DNA of 64,000 nt from Sugiyamaella lignohabitans (lineage: Eukaryota > Ascomycota > Dipodascomycetes > Dipodascales > Trichomonascaceae), in the NCBI RefSeq assembly GCF_001640025.1, contig NC_031674.1, positions 2,418,001 to 2,482,000 of the forward strand. Reading direction: 5' to 3'. Made by a program: the position numbers and the translations under genes. Numbering within the stretch: the stretch's first letter is position 1; every line of letters begins with the position of its first letter. Under the pieces are notes generated by a model. That model saw only the letters and a program-made list of their open reading frames with translations. It made no database searches and had not been told where the DNA came from. Shown here piece by piece: positions 43,525 to 53,305 of the stretch.

Positions 43525-43689
43525 ACCCTGGCTGTCAAGGTTGCAGACGATGACGATGTTGTAGCGAGGGTGGCGGAGGCGTTTAACGAGGTCCGCGGCC
43601 GATTGGATGACTATAAAGAGGTTTTGGACCTATTTGAGACAGTGGACATGCAACAGCAGCTGGCTGGCACCGGCAATTCCGCATACTGA
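43525..43689 (+). CDS. Orphan 3' exon of an unidentified small gene
   Basis: A branch-like GACTAAC and the acceptor CAACCCCCAG precede a 55-codon open segment ending in TGA. It reads TLAVKVADDDDVVARVAEAF and then a helical acidic stretch to the end GTGNSAY, with regular codon use. No ATG occurs in this frame before the upstream stop (~43281), so a 5' exon is required. The only in-phase candidate noticed is a short ATG segment at 42939 with a weak GTATCC donor (MSHRQSSY joined to this exon, 62 residues). Function unknown. The GC-rich repeat half would lie inside the intron. Confidence 0.35.
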   Translation, partial: TLAVKVADDDDVVARVAEAFNEVRGRLDDYKEVLDLFETVDMQQQLAGTGNSAY

Positions 43690-44027
43690 GCCGTGCGAAC
43701 AGTTCGAACGCGTGTCAAGATCGGTCGGTACGTGCCACTTTGGGAGGATGAAATCTGTACTTTACATATAAATGCATTAGTAGAGCCAGATTGGCAGGCT
43801 TAATAGTACTTACATTTCCAGGATCTGACAGGTTGACATTTCCATCATTTGTTCCCATTTCACAAGTTGACTAAAATTTATTTTTAGTTATTGAACAGCA
43901 CAGTATTGATTACTTGTGATTGCTAGGAAGTGATATTTCATTGTATTTATATATACACTCCGGAAAAAATAGGTGATACGTTTACCAGTTTGGATATTAT
44001 TAATCATCATCACACAGTACCAACAAA
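43690..44027. other. Intergenic, PDI1 promoter
   Basis: 338 bp. Contains TTTATATATACAC at ~43946-43958 as the likely TATA element, ~75 bp before the PDI1 start. No perfect unfolded-protein-response element was recognised. Confidence 0.4.
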
Positions 44028-45578
44028 ATGAAGTTATCATCTTCTTTACTGACATTTATGGCAGTTCTTGCTTCAGTCAGTGCATCTGATGTTGTTCAGT
44101 TGACTGGTGAGGCCTTTGACAAGTTTGTTAAGGACAATGCTGTTGTCATGGCCGAGTTCTATGCTCCTTGGTGTGGTCACTGTCAAGCATTAGCTCCTGA
44201 ATATGAGGAGGCAGCTACTGAGCTCAAGAAAAATGGTATTCCTATTGCCAAGGTCGACTGTACAGTTGAAGAGGCTCTTTGTGCCGACCAAAAGATCCAG
44301 GGATTCCCTACCATCAAGGTATTCCATGGTGATGTTGACAAGGTGTCGACATACCCAGGAGCTAGAAAGGCTGATGCCATTGTTTCTTATATGAACAGAC
44401 AAGCCTTGCCAGCTGTTTCTACAGTTGATGCCAAGTCTATTGAAAAGTTTACCAGCTCGGATCCTGTTGTGGTTGTTGGATTCTTCTCTGAGAAGACCCA
44501 CAACCAGACATTCACTGGTCTTGCTGAGTCTCTTCGTGACAAGTATATCTTCGGTGCTTCGAGCGATTCTAAGTTGGCTGCCAAGTATGGTGTCAAGGAT
44601 TCTGGAGTAGTTGTTTTCAAGAACTTTGAAGATGCAGCTGCCCAAGACGAGCCATATGCCACATTCTTGCCCAGCGAAGACATCAAGTTCGACGAGGACT
44701 CGATCAAGAAGTTCATCACCGTCGAGTCGTTCCCTACATTCGGAGAAGTGGGCCCTGCCACCTTTACTGACTACGCTACCAGCGACATTCCTCTTTTCTA
44801 TGTTTTCGCTGACAACGACCAAGACCGTGAAGACATCAAGGGCTACTTGAAGCCTCTGTTGAGCAAGCTCAAGGGCAAGGTCAACATTGGATTCATTGAC
44901 GCCAACCAGTACGGTGGTCATGCTGGCAACGTCAACCTGGTCGAGTCATGGCCAGCTGTTGCTATTCAAGACTTCAAGAATAACCACAAATACGTGCACT
45001 CTCAAGACGACGAGATTACCAAGAAGTCTCTTCAAAAATACGTCGATGCATACTTGGCCGGTGACTTGGAGCCTTCTATCAAGTCTGAGGACGTTCCTGA
45101 GACCCAGCCTGAAGGTGTAACCAAGGTTGTTGGCAAGTCGTATAACGACATTGTTTTGGACGATGAGAAGGACGTTCTGATCGAGTTCTACGCTCCCTGG
45201 TGTGGACACTGTAAGAACCTTGCTCCCACTTACGAGGAGCTCGGCAGTCTTATCAAGGGCGACTCGAACCTGAGCAGCCAAGTGGTTGTGGCCAAGCTCG
45301 ACCACACCGTCAACGAGGTCCCCGACGAGATCCGTGGCTACCCCACCATCAAGCTGTACCCTGCCGGCAAGAAGTCGGAGCCCATCGACTACTCGGGTCC
45401 CCGTACCTTCGAGGGTCTGGCCAAGTTCATCCAGGAAAAGGGCACTCACCAAGTGGACATCCTGGCTGTCAAGGCCGCCGCCGCTGCTGGATCAGCTGAC
45501 AAGGATGCTGCTGCCTCTGACAAGTCCACCGAAAAGGCTGACAAGGCCGCCGACAAGATCGACCACGACGATTTGTAG
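44028..45578 (+). CDS. PDI1: Protein disulfide isomerase
   Basis: A 516-residue ER-luminal oxidoreductase that forms and shuffles disulfides during folding. It has the canonical a-b-b'-a' layout. A signal peptide (MKLSSSLLTFMAVLASVSA) precedes thioredoxin domain a with APWCGHC (Cys49/Cys52). Two redox-inactive domains follow. Domain a' carries APWCGHC (Cys392/Cys395) and RGYPTIKLYPAG. An Ala/Lys/Asp-rich linker leads to the C-terminal retrieval signal HDDL, a variant of HDEL. Length matches S. cerevisiae Pdi1 (522). Codon bias is strong toward the 3' half, consistent with high expression. A complete GC-rich repeat copy begins 48 bp after the stop. Confidence 0.97.
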   Translation: MKLSSSLLTFMAVLASVSASDVVQLTGEAFDKFVKDNAVVMAEFYAPWCGHCQALAPEYEEAATELKKNGIPIAKVDCTVEEALCADQKIQGFPTIKVFHGDVDKVSTYPGARKADAIVSYMNRQALPAVSTVDAKSIEKFTSSDPVVVVGFFSEKTHNQTFTGLAESLRDKYIFGASSDSKLAAKYGVKDSGVVVFKNFEDAAAQDEPYATFLPSEDIKFDEDSIKKFITVESFPTFGEVGPATFTDYATSDIPLFYVFADNDQDREDIKGYLKPLLSKLKGKVNIGFIDANQYGGHAGNVNLVESWPAVAIQDFKNNHKYVHSQDDEITKKSLQKYVDAYLAGDLEPSIKSEDVPETQPEGVTKVVGKSYNDIVLDDEKDVLIEFYAPWCGHCKNLAPTYEELGSLIKGDSNLSSQVVVAKLDHTVNEVPDEIRGYPTIKLYPAGKKSEPIDYSGPRTFEGLAKFIQEKGTHQVDILAVKAAAAAGSADKDAAASDKSTEKADKAADKIDHDDL

Positions 45579-45625
45579 ATAGGGAAATTAACTCTCTCTC
45601 TCTGTTTTTAACTTATCGCGACCTG

Positions 45626-45760
45626 CCTCCGGCGGCTGGGGCTCCGCCCCAGACCCCGCTGCTCCTCTCGCTACGCTCGAGTCGTCACGTACACGGGCCC
45701 GGCCATCTCCTGCGAAGCAGGAGCAACCAGGGTCTGGGGCGGAGCCCCAGCCGCCGGAGG
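45626..45760 (+). repeat. GC-rich fold-back element, complete 135-bp copy
   Basis: The reference copy. Left end CCTCCGGCGG, hairpin CTGGGGC-TCC-GCCCCAG, ACCCCGCTGCTCC, then CTCTCGCTACGCTCGAGTCG. A 21-bp centre follows, then hairpin CTCCTGC-GAA-GCAGGAG, AACCAGGGT, a second core hairpin CTGGGGC-GGA-GCCCCAG, and right end CCGCCGGAGG. It fills most of the 218-bp gap between the convergent PDI1 and GRH1 stop codons, so both transcripts may end in it. Confidence 0.93.
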
Positions 45761-45796
45761 CAGCACCGCACCAAAGACAAAACATGAATAAATAGA

Positions 45797-47227
45797 TTAC
45801 TTTTTAGATGGAGGAGGTGGAGGGGGCAGGGTGGACGAGGGGTTGATGGCGCGAGTGCCCTCGACTTCTCTGCTTCGCTGCTCTTCTTCAGCGAAGTAGC
45901 TCGACAGGTCGGCACCTGCTTGGTTGGCGTGGGTCACGGAATGGGCGTGGTGGCGTCTTGTTTTGTTGGCAGTGGATCGGGGAGGTGGTGGTGGGTGGGC
46001 CGAGATGTGAGGAGCTGCGTTGGCGAGCGACGCGGGGGTGATGAAATTGCTGGTGTCATTGTTGTCGGAGTACACAGACGACTGTTCAGGCAGAGGTGAT
46101 ACGGGCTCGTCTTCGTGACTTGCCTCGAAAAGTGTATCACCAGGTGCTACTCCTGGGGTATACAAATTATTGCTGCTGCGACTGACAGACCGGCCACGAC
46201 CCGCTCCGGACGCAGAGAATTTGCCCACAACCACCGGCAACCTGTGAAGAAGTCCATAGCCAACACCACATCCTAACAATCCTGACCCTCCCCAGTTGGG
46301 ATTGGGTTGAATTCGCACTGGTCGAACTGTATCGTAGTCGTGATTATAGACATACAACTCAATTTCAGGAGGAGGTGGTGCATTACCCAGATCCTGCTCT
46401 TGTGGATACTGATTATAGTACCCACTGACCATTCGAGACACAACTCGTGCTAATAAACTCTCACCTCCCGACTCTAATAGCCCCTTTTCTGCTGCCACAA
46501 TATAATCGGCATGCGAAATGAGCCCTGCTCGCTCGGCAGGACTGTTGGGTGATACATTCAACACATGCCATACGTGGTCGGCCACTTCTAACGGTGTCCA
46601 TTGCACAGTCAATCCAAGCCCGAAATCATCATAAGTCGTACCTGAGTCGCTAGCAGAGTAATTGCTCTGACTGCTCATATTTCGATCGTGACCCTGGTAA
46701 TGGCCACTGGCTCGACCACTAGCAGCTGGTCCTGTCGTAGAACTAGTATCATCACCGCCAGATTCTATCAGCGATTTCTCAGCTTCTGGCACAGCCAGTT
46801 GCACCGTTCTCTGAACTCTTCCTTTAGCAGACCACACTTCGAATGAAACAGACCGACCCCTACAATTGGCAATCTCTTGCAAAAACGTATCAATTGGGGC
46901 AGTTTCGGCTGTCACCGTGACATGTTGGTTACTGCCCTGTCTCTGGTGATGTGGATGGTACTGCTGGCCTGCGTCCGAACTGTAATCAGGCTGCGGGAAA
47001 ACCAAATCATGGCCATTCAACCCAATAATAAAATCGAACAACGACTCGATGCCGGCCTCTCTGGCCGCCGAATTCTGATCGACATGGACTACTCGAAACC
47101 CGTAGGCAGGCGGATTGTTACCGGCATTGCCATATCCACTGTTAGCTCCACTATCATGATACGAATCATCCGAATTCGAGATGATTCCCTCTGCTGAACG
47201 CACTAATTGCTTTGCAAACGCAAACAT
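45797..47227 (-). CDS. GRH1: GRASP-family Golgi/ER-exit-site protein
   Basis: A 476-residue GRASP65/55 homologue that acts at ER exit sites and early Golgi and in unconventional secretion. The N-terminus (MFAFAKQLVRSAEGI) can form an amphipathic membrane-binding helix, as in yeast Grh1. Two GRASP-type PDZ domains follow: the first from GFRVVHVDQNSAAREAGIESLFDFIIGLNG, the second from LGLTVQWTPLEVADHVWHVLNVSPNSPAERAGL. The signature LGCGVGYGLLHRLP ends the GRASP region (~320). The remainder is Ser/Pro-rich with polyproline runs and a short C-terminal PPPPPPSKK. A Cys-tether or coiled-coil partner (Bug1) is not encoded nearby. Confidence 0.92.
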   Translation of the reverse strand: MFAFAKQLVRSAEGIISNSDDSYHDSGANSGYGNAGNNPPAYGFRVVHVDQNSAAREAGIESLFDFIIGLNGHDLVFPQPDYSSDAGQQYHPHHQRQGSNQHVTVTAETAPIDTFLQEIANCRGRSVSFEVWSAKGRVQRTVQLAVPEAEKSLIESGGDDTSSTTGPAASGRASGHYQGHDRNMSSQSNYSASDSGTTYDDFGLGLTVQWTPLEVADHVWHVLNVSPNSPAERAGLISHADYIVAAEKGLLESGGESLLARVVSRMVSGYYNQYPQEQDLGNAPPPPEIELYVYNHDYDTVRPVRIQPNPNWGGSGLLGCGVGYGLLHRLPVVVGKFSASGAGRGRSVSRSSNNLYTPGVAPGDTLFEASHEDEPVSPLPEQSSVYSDNNDTSNFITPASLANAAPHISAHPPPPPRSTANKTRRHHAHSVTHANQAGADLSSYFAEEEQRSREVEGTRAINPSSTLPPPPPPSKK

Positions 47228-47320
47228 CTCTTCTGGGTCTCAATGGTATTGAATCTCGTGAAGTAGCTCATCGTGTGTCCATGTCTCTATCGATCAGCCG
47301 TGCACGAGGAAGGGGGCCTG

Positions 47321-47576
47321 CCTCCGGCGGCTGGGGCTCCGCCCCAGACCCCGCTGCTCCTCTCGCTTCGCTCGAGTCGATGCGAGGGGGTCCCGCTAGA
47401 GATAAATATGAGAGGGTTTGCCTCGTTAGATGGCTGTGTTGGGGACTGAGAGGGCAGCTGGTCGGGTAGTCCCTGCATAATCGCAGCTGACTGTGGGCCC
47501 ATTGGACTGAGGGGACCCGCTGACAATCGAGCGAAGCGAGCAACGGGGTCTGGGGCAGAGCCCCAGCCGCCGGAGG
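47321..47576 (+). repeat. Pair of GC-rich repeat halves in inverted orientation
   Basis: A consensus left half (47321-47379) and a right half (47527-47576, with hairpin CTGGGGC-AGA-GCCCCAG) enclose 147 bp of unrelated sequence, total 256 bp. The same left-then-right order as in complete copies suggests an element whose 20-bp centre has been replaced or expanded. It lies 94 bp upstream of the GRH1 start codon. Confidence 0.88.
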
Positions 47577-47903
47577 CATGTCCCCCATATAACAAATGCA
47601 AAGCTTCCCTTTATTGGAGGCTACGGAACAGATAAACAGTAAACAAACAAGATGCTATGCCACAGTAGACGGTTGTGAACTTTAAACAGCATGAAAGTGG
47701 CAGGGGTGCCTGGTGAGTAGGATGGCATTGGCCATATGCAATAGTAAAAATAAATGGGCGATACTTCGACAAGCCTGTAATGGTAAAAACAAAAAAAAAA
47801 TTGACAGAAATGATTTCTTTCCGCAGGGCTCGAGTTAATTGGCAAATATTATTTCTTCGCTGTGACGAGTGAGCACTGACCATATATTGTGGTGTGCTTA
47901 TGC
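47577..47903. other. Intergenic
   Basis: 327 bp between the repeat pair and the next minus-strand gene, probably that gene's 3' UTR. A short A9 run occurs at ~47790-47798. The minus-strand frames at 47611-47883 and 47621-47845 overlap each other and are low-complexity hydrophobic translations of A/T-rich DNA. Confidence 0.4.
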
Positions 47904-48242
47904 TTAGTCGGTGGGCGACGACAGCTTTTCGCTGGCAAATTGGTAAAGACTCAGTGTGGGACTAGTCGACTCGCTCATTCTGTTAGTAGTGGGTAGTAGC
48001 GGTGTCGAAGGGGCAGACCGCTCTTTACGCTTGATCCATCGGATTGTGTACTTGACGCCAGAGATGAAAACACTCACTACTGTGTAGAGCACAATCGACA
48101 GCGCCAGCAGAACAAAAAACTTCTGAGCTATTGACACTAACGACAGGTCACATAAAGAGCCGCCAGGCGAGATAGACGTCTTGTCAGCATCTAGCAACAT
48201 GTGTTGGCGGATAATAGGAGAATTAACCTGATATCGTGACAT
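47904..48242 (-). CDS. Small single-span membrane protein, unknown
   Basis: A 112-residue open frame. A hydrophilic N-terminus is followed by one strong hydrophobic segment (about residues 37-62, FFVLLALSIVLYTVVSVFISGV), a basic stop-transfer sequence (RWIKRKER), and a Ser/Thr/Pro-rich C-terminus. The charge pattern favours a cytosolic C-terminus. The ATG is the first of the frame and follows A/T-rich promoter-like DNA. No family was recognised. It could be a genuine lineage-specific gene. Confidence 0.5.
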   Translation of the reverse strand: MSRYQVNSPIIRQHMLLDADKTSISPGGSLCDLSLVSIAQKFFVLLALSIVLYTVVSVFISGVKYTIRWIKRKERSAPSTPLLPTTNRMSESTSPTLSLYQFASEKLSSPTD

Positions 48243-49594
48243 TGTGTGTTGATTCTATGCAAATGAAATTGAAGTTGAAGTTGAATTGAACTAGATGTAA
48301 CAGCAGTGGTGGTTGTAGTATGCAAAGATTCAACTAGAAAACTACAACAGTTTTGACTCAAATAAATAAACAGAAACTGGTTTGAACTGTGAACAGAACG
48401 GTGAACAACAGGGTTTCAAGAATAAACTGCTCAGAGCAAGATGTTTGACCAGGCTTGGGGACTCAAACGATGATGAACAGTGGACAGGGTCTTAAACTAG
48501 TAGCAATAAGATAGAGTTTTGAACCAGGGCCAGCTTCAACGGGGAAAAGACCTCTTTAAGTAACTTCGTGGACAGAAATAAGGTGACTAGCAGTTGGAGT
48601 CAAAAATTTGTGATCTTCTCCAAAATAAGATTCGGAGGTATGTGCCTAGAGCCAAGAGTCAAGACACACACACTGAGACAATCTATAGAGCAGACAGAAC
48701 CTGAGCTTAACGTTACTTGGTATGTATAATGCGAACCAGAGCAAGCTTGTTGATTAAAGTGATTTGAGATCAAGTGAATCAAAGTGTGCCTAGAGCTGTA
48801 TACAAGTCCGTGTACCAACCTAAATTACTTGTTACTGAGAATGTGTGATGAAAGTTAGACAGTCTGCCAGGGTTTAACAGCACGACTCAGCGACAACTAG
48901 ACAACCAAAACCGCCCAATAAACTGATTAGTTAGATGCAAATAAAACCTCTCGGTACAAAATCTTTGAAATGCAGACAGACTTGTCTTGTATTAAATAAC
49001 AATATCCAACACTAATAATAGCGAAATAATACAGAGTAGCCAGGTTCCTTGGCTCTTCTGCTAGTTATAAATAATTACGTCGCCAGCAGGTTTTTTCAAC
49101 GGTTCTTTTTCTGTCTTTGTCGTGCTCAGTTGCAGGATTGTCTGTTAACAAAAAGCAAGTGCATGCACAAATGATAAATATACAGATGGGAAGGTGAATT
49201 GTTTTCTAGTACTGTAATGGAGGTAGGCCCTGAAAAGTGTTGGATTTTTTGGTTATCTATCGTTCTAACGGAGCAACTAAATTTAAGTTATATTCAGACC
49301 ACAAGGTGCATAAAAAGCAAGTCGTGCTGTGCAAAGAAGGAAGGTGGCTAAGCAAACGGGCTTGGACTACAGGGGGTGTTAAACTCCCAACTCAGCAGGA
49401 AAACAGCAGGGCACCAGCAGGCCGCCTAAACGAAAAAGTAGCCCGTTCCCAAGGGGTAGACCGAGCCAAGCAACCCGCCTGGACGGGTCAGGAGCGACGT
49501 AGCCACCGGCCACGACCGTAGCGGGATGAACAAGAAACTCGTCATAATTAGCATTGAGGAACTGGGCACGAGTTGTTGGAAAATTATCTGGCTG

Positions 49595-49645
49595 GACTCA
49601 ACTGAACTGAACTCAACTCAATTCAAATCAAGTGAACTGAACTAT
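49595..49645. repeat. Degenerate pentamer/decamer repeat (CTGAA/CTCAA)
   Basis: Successive CAACTGAACTGAACTCAACT-like units with drift, about 50 bp. A simple-sequence tract without coding context. Confidence 0.6.
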
Positions 49646-50150
49646 AGTTATCTTGTCTGACTGACCTACTAGCAGAACGGACAAACATCCGCTAAGCCCG
49701 GATTGCTCCAGTTGGCTGACTTTATTGCCTGTCCACCCCAAAAGCAACATGTAACAGCAGGAAACCTGCCCATCTGTAGACCCATCGGCCACCTGTGAGA
49801 TTACGCCTGTAAAAAAAAGCGACCTGTGACTTGGCTGGCGGTTCGGACTAACTGTATAAAAATAGTAGTAAGTACACCAATCGAATGGCACCGACTGTCG
49901 TCGTCATTGATGATTAAAAATAATTATCCTGCCATGGACAGATACATTCGTCAACAAGCTAATAACCTAATTATAACCACCAAACCTCATCAAGCCTGAA
50001 CAAGCTAAGAGACTGAGGCAATGGAAGGCAGATGCTTCTGAGTATAGCCTATAATTTACTACTCGCTATACACTCTATGCAATACCAACCTACCGCTGAA
50101 CGTAGAATCGCCTCGTTCCACTGCCAACACTATCTCGTCATTCAGCATCC

Positions 50151-50200
50151 CCCAATACCCAATACCCAATACCCCATTACCCCATTATCCCAATACAATA
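50151..50200. repeat. CCCAATA / CCCCATTA tandem repeat
   Basis: Three perfect CCCAATA units (50152-50172) run into two CCCCATTA-type units and a further CCCAATA. The C-strand bias resembles telomere-like or G-quadruplex-prone DNA, but the unit is not a known telomeric repeat and the tract is short and internal. Confidence 0.75.
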
Positions 50201-50855
50201 CTCACTGACCTTTTCCAATACCCCACAGTGACCAGTACCCTACAGCCCGCACCGTATACGTCGGGCGGGGTGCGATCTAGAGACTAGCTAATCTGTCAAA
50301 AGCCCTCAACCTCAACCCACTTAAACCACTACTGTAACCTTTTACTGCTTAGGTGCCCGAATGTCTCTAGCTAAACAGGGCTAATCAGTTTCTCCGCCTC
50401 TTGTTATCAGCGCTAGTCCTGCTGCAGGCCTGCATCAACCCTCGATGAGCCGGTGGTGGTTAATTAATTAATAACTGAGACTAGTCTACTGCAACAGTCA
50501 ATCAATCAAATCAATTAGATCGTTCATTGTGTAACATGTGCTTAGCGCTGGAACCAGGCCCTCTCGTACTGGAGAACTTTTTAGTTTGGCTATTCGCATC
50601 GATCTGTTTTGTCTCTCTGTCCAATTAAATTGCCCGGTCCTGTTCTTTATTATAGCTCCGGTTGACTAACTATCGACCGGATTGACTCACATCAGGCTCT
50701 ATCCTCCAACGTCAGTTGTGTACTTATGTTCCAGACAATGCTGGCCACGTAAAAGTGACCCAATTCAATATATAATGCGACATATGCGAGTCTTCACAAG
50801 TTAAGCTCAGGGACATTCGGGCCGCTGATGGAACCAATTGCACGGACTGGACCTG

Positions 50856-50914
50856 CCTCCGGCGGCTGGGGCTCCGCCCCAGACCCCGCTGCTCCTCTCG
50901 CTTCGCTCGAGTCG
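50856..50914 (+). repeat. GC-rich fold-back repeat, left half
   Basis: A consensus 59-bp left half (CCTCCGGCGG ... CTCGAGTCG) with hairpin CTGGGGC-TCC-GCCCCAG. Its nearest partner is an inverted left half at 53247-53305. Confidence 0.9.
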
Positions 50915-53246
50915 GTTGCGTGGGGTCCCCGAATGAACCTTTCATCTGGGTTTACTTCGGCTAGTTTTTGCACCACATATCTGGTTTTCACAGTGGAGAC
51001 TGTTCGTCGTCACATCGAGCTAGCCAAAAAGTCCAGCAAGTCTGCCTGGATCGCCCGTGAGATCGCCCGAATGATAGTCTTATGATCTCCCTTGGATCGT
51101 CCGTGGCGACGTTGTGCATGGACAAGGTTCTAGTACGTCATATATGTACTCATCATGTATATATATGCATGACTCTATAAATTCATACGTAGACGTGCGT
51201 CGCTGATCTGTTTACGATATTGCAGACTAGGAATTGAAGAAACGAAGACCTGTGCCTTTAACGGTGGAACCCAAACGGCTCCCGAGGTCGTAAAACGAAC
51301 AATATTTGAAAACCATTTTAATACCGCTCATACCAGTAGCAAAGTTTTGTCGGCAATTTCAGAACTGTGTTCACTTATCTCTGCATGAAAATGAGCAGGC
51401 TGGTAAATTATTATTTACGCTTATCACAACTCAGTCTCATACAAATTAACACCCTCTCTGCTTCTGCAGATACTCAGAAAACTAAAGCAGCTATTCACTG
51501 TCTTCGGCACATGCCTGTTAGATATTACCAGATGTACAGCTGGCCAATTTAGCTTTCTGTATTGTTATTGGATTCTTAGACGGTTGTTCTTCCTATAAAC
51601 TCGATATTGGTTATGGAAGCCTATTCTAATGTTGTTAATTCTGTCTTGGAGAAAAAATACTATGTAAAATACAAAGTTCACAATAGCAAAGAATGTATGT
51701 GACATAGAGGCCCATACCTCGCTGGACTATCGCTACTGATCAACTCACGAATACAGTTACAGTACAGTCATTCTCGGCACATACTATCTCTGGCAAGATC
51801 ATAGGCAATACTGGTTATTCCATTAACTCTTTGCTTATCCTTATCGGGTCTGCCCCCCTGTGAATCGAATCGAATCCAATGCATACAGATCATAGGCCCT
51901 GGGGTCGTCAATACTAAACTGCTATACCCTCAAACAACTCATCACCTTCCACCGAAACGGACTAACCACTGAAACGTCTGTTCTGCTTCTAGTACACACC
52001 TCACCTTAGTCTTATGGATGGACATATATTAAACATCTCGGTTAATAAGACACAGTGGTCTGGCCAGTTCACGCTCCAGCCCAGGTTGCGCTGACCTACT
52101 TAAACGATGGATGCAGAGCTTAATGTTGAGCGGTTCAGCATGTAACTCGACCCACCTGTATCCAAATTTGAGCCGAAGCCGTGCATCAACGCCAAGTGCT
52201 TCAAGGCGTTTAGGAACTGCCTCTGATTTATAGTTTGGTTGGGGTCACACATATTTCCCATACAGCAGTAGTAAACCTAAATGCCATTTAGACTCATTTT
52301 TGAATTTGGGTTGAGTTAAAGTTGCTATTATTGTACCTTTTTGTTTAATGCCAGGAGGTATTCTCTCAGTCTAAATACAACGGCTTTGCAGACCCATCGT
52401 GCATTGAGCATGCAACCTGGATGATCCTATGCAGCTGCGGAGAAAACCATCTAAGACATTTATGACATCGGAAAAACTGCTGCCTGCCCCTGTAACTAAC
52501 TTTAAGCAATTACATCTATCAGAATATTAGCCCATGGTATTTAGCCGACATTGACGAAGAGTGTAGAATTATATGTTGGCAGGTCCTCCTCCTGTTGAAA
52601 TGCTGTTAGTTATATAAGCAACCCGTTTCTGACCAATTGCTTCCATAATAAAGTTTATTAGGATGCAACTTTAGGGGAAGAATGTGTAGAGTAAAATTCT
52701 AGTACTACCCCTTTGAAAACAGCCGAAAAAGAGCCCCGCCGTTGGGACTATGCATATAATGAGTAACAATATTAAAAACCAGTCCCCACATTCTGCTCGA
52801 CCCCAGATGGCCAGTAGAACCGCCAAACTGGTACGCTGGTATGTGAAGCTCCACAGTTATAATATATAGCGCTGGGAATTATTCCTATAAACTGAGATGT
52901 ATGACAGGAGCGATCAACACCAGAAGTAAAACATGAACTAAGCTAAACGATGGAGGAGAAAGAGTCCAACTGCCGACTATCTTCTGTTCACCACTCTTTA
53001 CATCCAGAAACAACCCTAGACCATACTGTTTCTCAGTGTCAACAGCCATCTGAAAAGGAGGCATATTTCCATCTGATTATAATTCAATAGCTTATATTCT
53101 TTATCGATCTTCTCGAACTCGAAATGAATAGCACCTATTAAGTTGATGCAAAATATAGCAGTAAAGTAAGTGGTGACGATAAGCGCCAGAATTCCAAAAA
53201 ACCAGCCATTTGACAAATTTCAAACTTCGTAGACCTCTCGACGCTC
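50915..53246. other. Gene desert, right part
   Basis: 2.3 kb lying between two inverted repeat halves. TATA-like TATATATATGCATG occurs near 51158-51171. Only short, unrecognised frames occur (51367-51552; 53016-53216). No tRNA, rRNA or snRNA signature was found on either strand by eye. Confidence 0.45.
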
Positions 53247-53305
53247 CGACTCGAGCGAAGCGAGAGGAGCAATGGGGTCTGGGGCAAAGCCCCAGCCGCC
53301 GGAGG
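53247..53305 (-). repeat. GC-rich fold-back repeat, left half (minus orientation)
   Basis: Minus-strand copy ending in CCGCCGGAGG on the plus strand, with hairpin CTGGGGC-AAA-GCCCCAG. It is almost identical to the copy at 34582-34640, including the TTT/AAA loop. The rightmost copy in the window. Confidence 0.9.

Larger units (their letters stand above)
48243..50855. other. Gene desert, left part
   Basis: About 2.6 kb with no supported coding sequence. It includes a degenerate CAACTGAACT-type repeat (49595-49645) and a C-rich CCCAATA tandem (50151-50200). The frame at 49237-49521 is Arg/Gln-rich and unrecognised. Base composition is not unusually A/T-rich. Confidence 0.45.

Noticed and set aside
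47212..47601. Overlapping ORFs on both strands
   Set aside because: Generated by the two repeat halves at 47321-47576; repeated G-W-G-S-A-P-D-P peptides simply translate the repeat.
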